A stretch of 64,000 nucleotides of DNA, taken from positions 2,976,001 through 3,040,000 of the forward strand of contig CM060731.1 of the NCBI GenBank assembly GCA_030704615.1, given 5' to 3'. The DNA is from Takakia lepidozioides (Eukaryota; Streptophyta; Takakiopsida; Takakiales; Takakiaceae). Position 1 is the first letter of the stretch. Each line of letters opens with the position of its first letter. The notes beneath the pieces were generated by a model. The model saw nothing but the letters and a program-made list of their open reading frames with translations. It was not told the origin of the DNA and searched no databases. This document shows, in pieces, positions 63,255 to 64,000 of this stretch. The translations under genes were made by a program, and so were the position numbers.

Positions 63255-63960
63255 CTGCCAATTTTCATTTTATAGACCTTAGTTTTCAGTTTACAGCAAA
63301 ATTTTCAGCCAGTCTTTCAGACATCACAGTTCATTTTAACACTACCATTGATTTCAGTTTTTATGACTTCAGTTTTCAGTTTACAGCAAGATTTTCGACC
63401 AGTCCTTCAGATATCTCAGTTAATTTTTATTACCAATATATTTAGTTTTCAGTTTTATATACCTCACTTTTCAGTTTAAGCAAGATTTTCCAGCCAGACC
63501 TTCAGTCAATTTTTTAACTATCGTTTATTTCAGTTTTATAGACTTTAGTTTGCAGTTTTACAGACCTCAGTTTTCAGTTTATAGCAGACATCTCAGTTAA
63601 TTTTTTTAATTACCATTGATTTCAGTTTTAAGTTTTACAGTTTTAATTTTCAGTTATATAGACTTCAGCTTTGAGTTTTACATACCTCAGTTTTCAGTTT
63701 TCAGTTTTCAGCAAGATTTTCAGCCAGATAGACTTCAATTTTCAGTTTTACAGACCTCAGTTTCCAAGATTTTCAGCCAGTCCTTCAAACATCTCAGTTA
63801 ATTTTTTAGCTACTATTGATTTCAGTTTTACAGACTTCAATTTTCTGTTTACAGTAAGATTTTTCAGCCAGTTTTTCAGACATCTCAGTTAATTTTTACT
63901 ACCATTGATTTCAGTTTTACAGACTTCAGTTTTCAGTTTTGCAAACTTCAGAATTTTAGT
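63255..63960 (+). repeat. Minisatellite, copy C
   Basis: Same ~90-bp units as at 28250-28899; some units are more complete than in copy A (for example around 63700-63780). Confidence 0.8.
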
Positions 63961-64000
63961 TTACACCTACCAACAATGTATATAAGGAGTTATGGAGGCA

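Larger units (their letters stand above)
54681..64000 (+). repeat. Copy C (direct) of the 9.4-kb segment, running off the window
   Basis: Begins abruptly at the turn of the palindrome with sequence matching A from about 19609; the first ~70 bp are poorly matched. From there it follows A to the end of A and then continues as in B to the window edge. Confidence 0.9.

Noticed and set aside
19513-64000. Three functional H1-like genes and three hAT insertions counted independently
   Set aside because: They are copies carried by one repeated segment that is probably an assembly artefact, so they should count once until tested.

Overview
The window is nuclear DNA of a land plant. It carries intron-rich genes with GT/AG introns, a plastid-type biotin carboxylase with a transit-peptide-like N-terminus, an intronless ELF4-family clock gene, a plant rhomboid-UBA (RBL15-type) gene, PPR and F-box relics, CACTA and hAT DNA transposons and LINEs. 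Gene families and repeat load fit a seed-free plant (fern, lycophyte or bryophyte), but I cannot fix the species from sequence alone.

Layout. 1-14 kb is transposon- and pseudogene-rich: a LINE 3' end nested in a small inverted-repeat element, hairpin and tandem repeats, a CACTA remnant (DUF4218 and DUF4216 proteins, minus strand), an unrecognised two-exon ORF, decayed PPR and F-box genes, and a LINE reverse transcriptase (minus). 14310-20029 is an intact 16-exon gene for the biotin carboxylase subunit of plastid acetyl-CoA carboxylase (556 aa, spliced by hand with all phases consistent). 19.5-28.9 kb is AT-rich and holds a small linker-histone-like gene, a hAT element with target-site duplication and a ~90-bp minisatellite. 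A run of exactly 500 N (28900-29399) ends that contig. 29.4-31.5 kb has a second hAT-like element and an ELF4-like gene; 34.9-42.5 kb is an RBL15-type rhomboid gene (12 exons, 463 aa) whose introns hold head-to-tail LINE 3' ends.

The dominant large-scale structure is a ~9.4-kb segment present three times: copy A (19513-28899, plus), copy B (about 45255-54680, inverted) and copy C (54681-64000, plus, running off the window). B and C form an almost perfect palindrome turning at ~54.68 kb. The copies include the last exon of the biotin carboxylase gene, the H1-like gene, the hAT element and the minisatellite. They differ mainly by single-base indels, many in homopolymers, and B and C share variants absent from A. 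I think a long-read fold-back plus a mis-joined or wrongly oriented contig next to the N gap is more likely than a real triplication, but sequence alone cannot exclude a true inverted duplication.

The three confident functional genes (fatty-acid synthesis, circadian clock, membrane proteolysis) are unrelated and do not form a pathway. I found no convincing new multi-gene system. The best biological leads are the compact H1-domain protein with a short Arg/Lys-rich tail and the LINE family that forms head-to-tail arrays of its own 3' ends.
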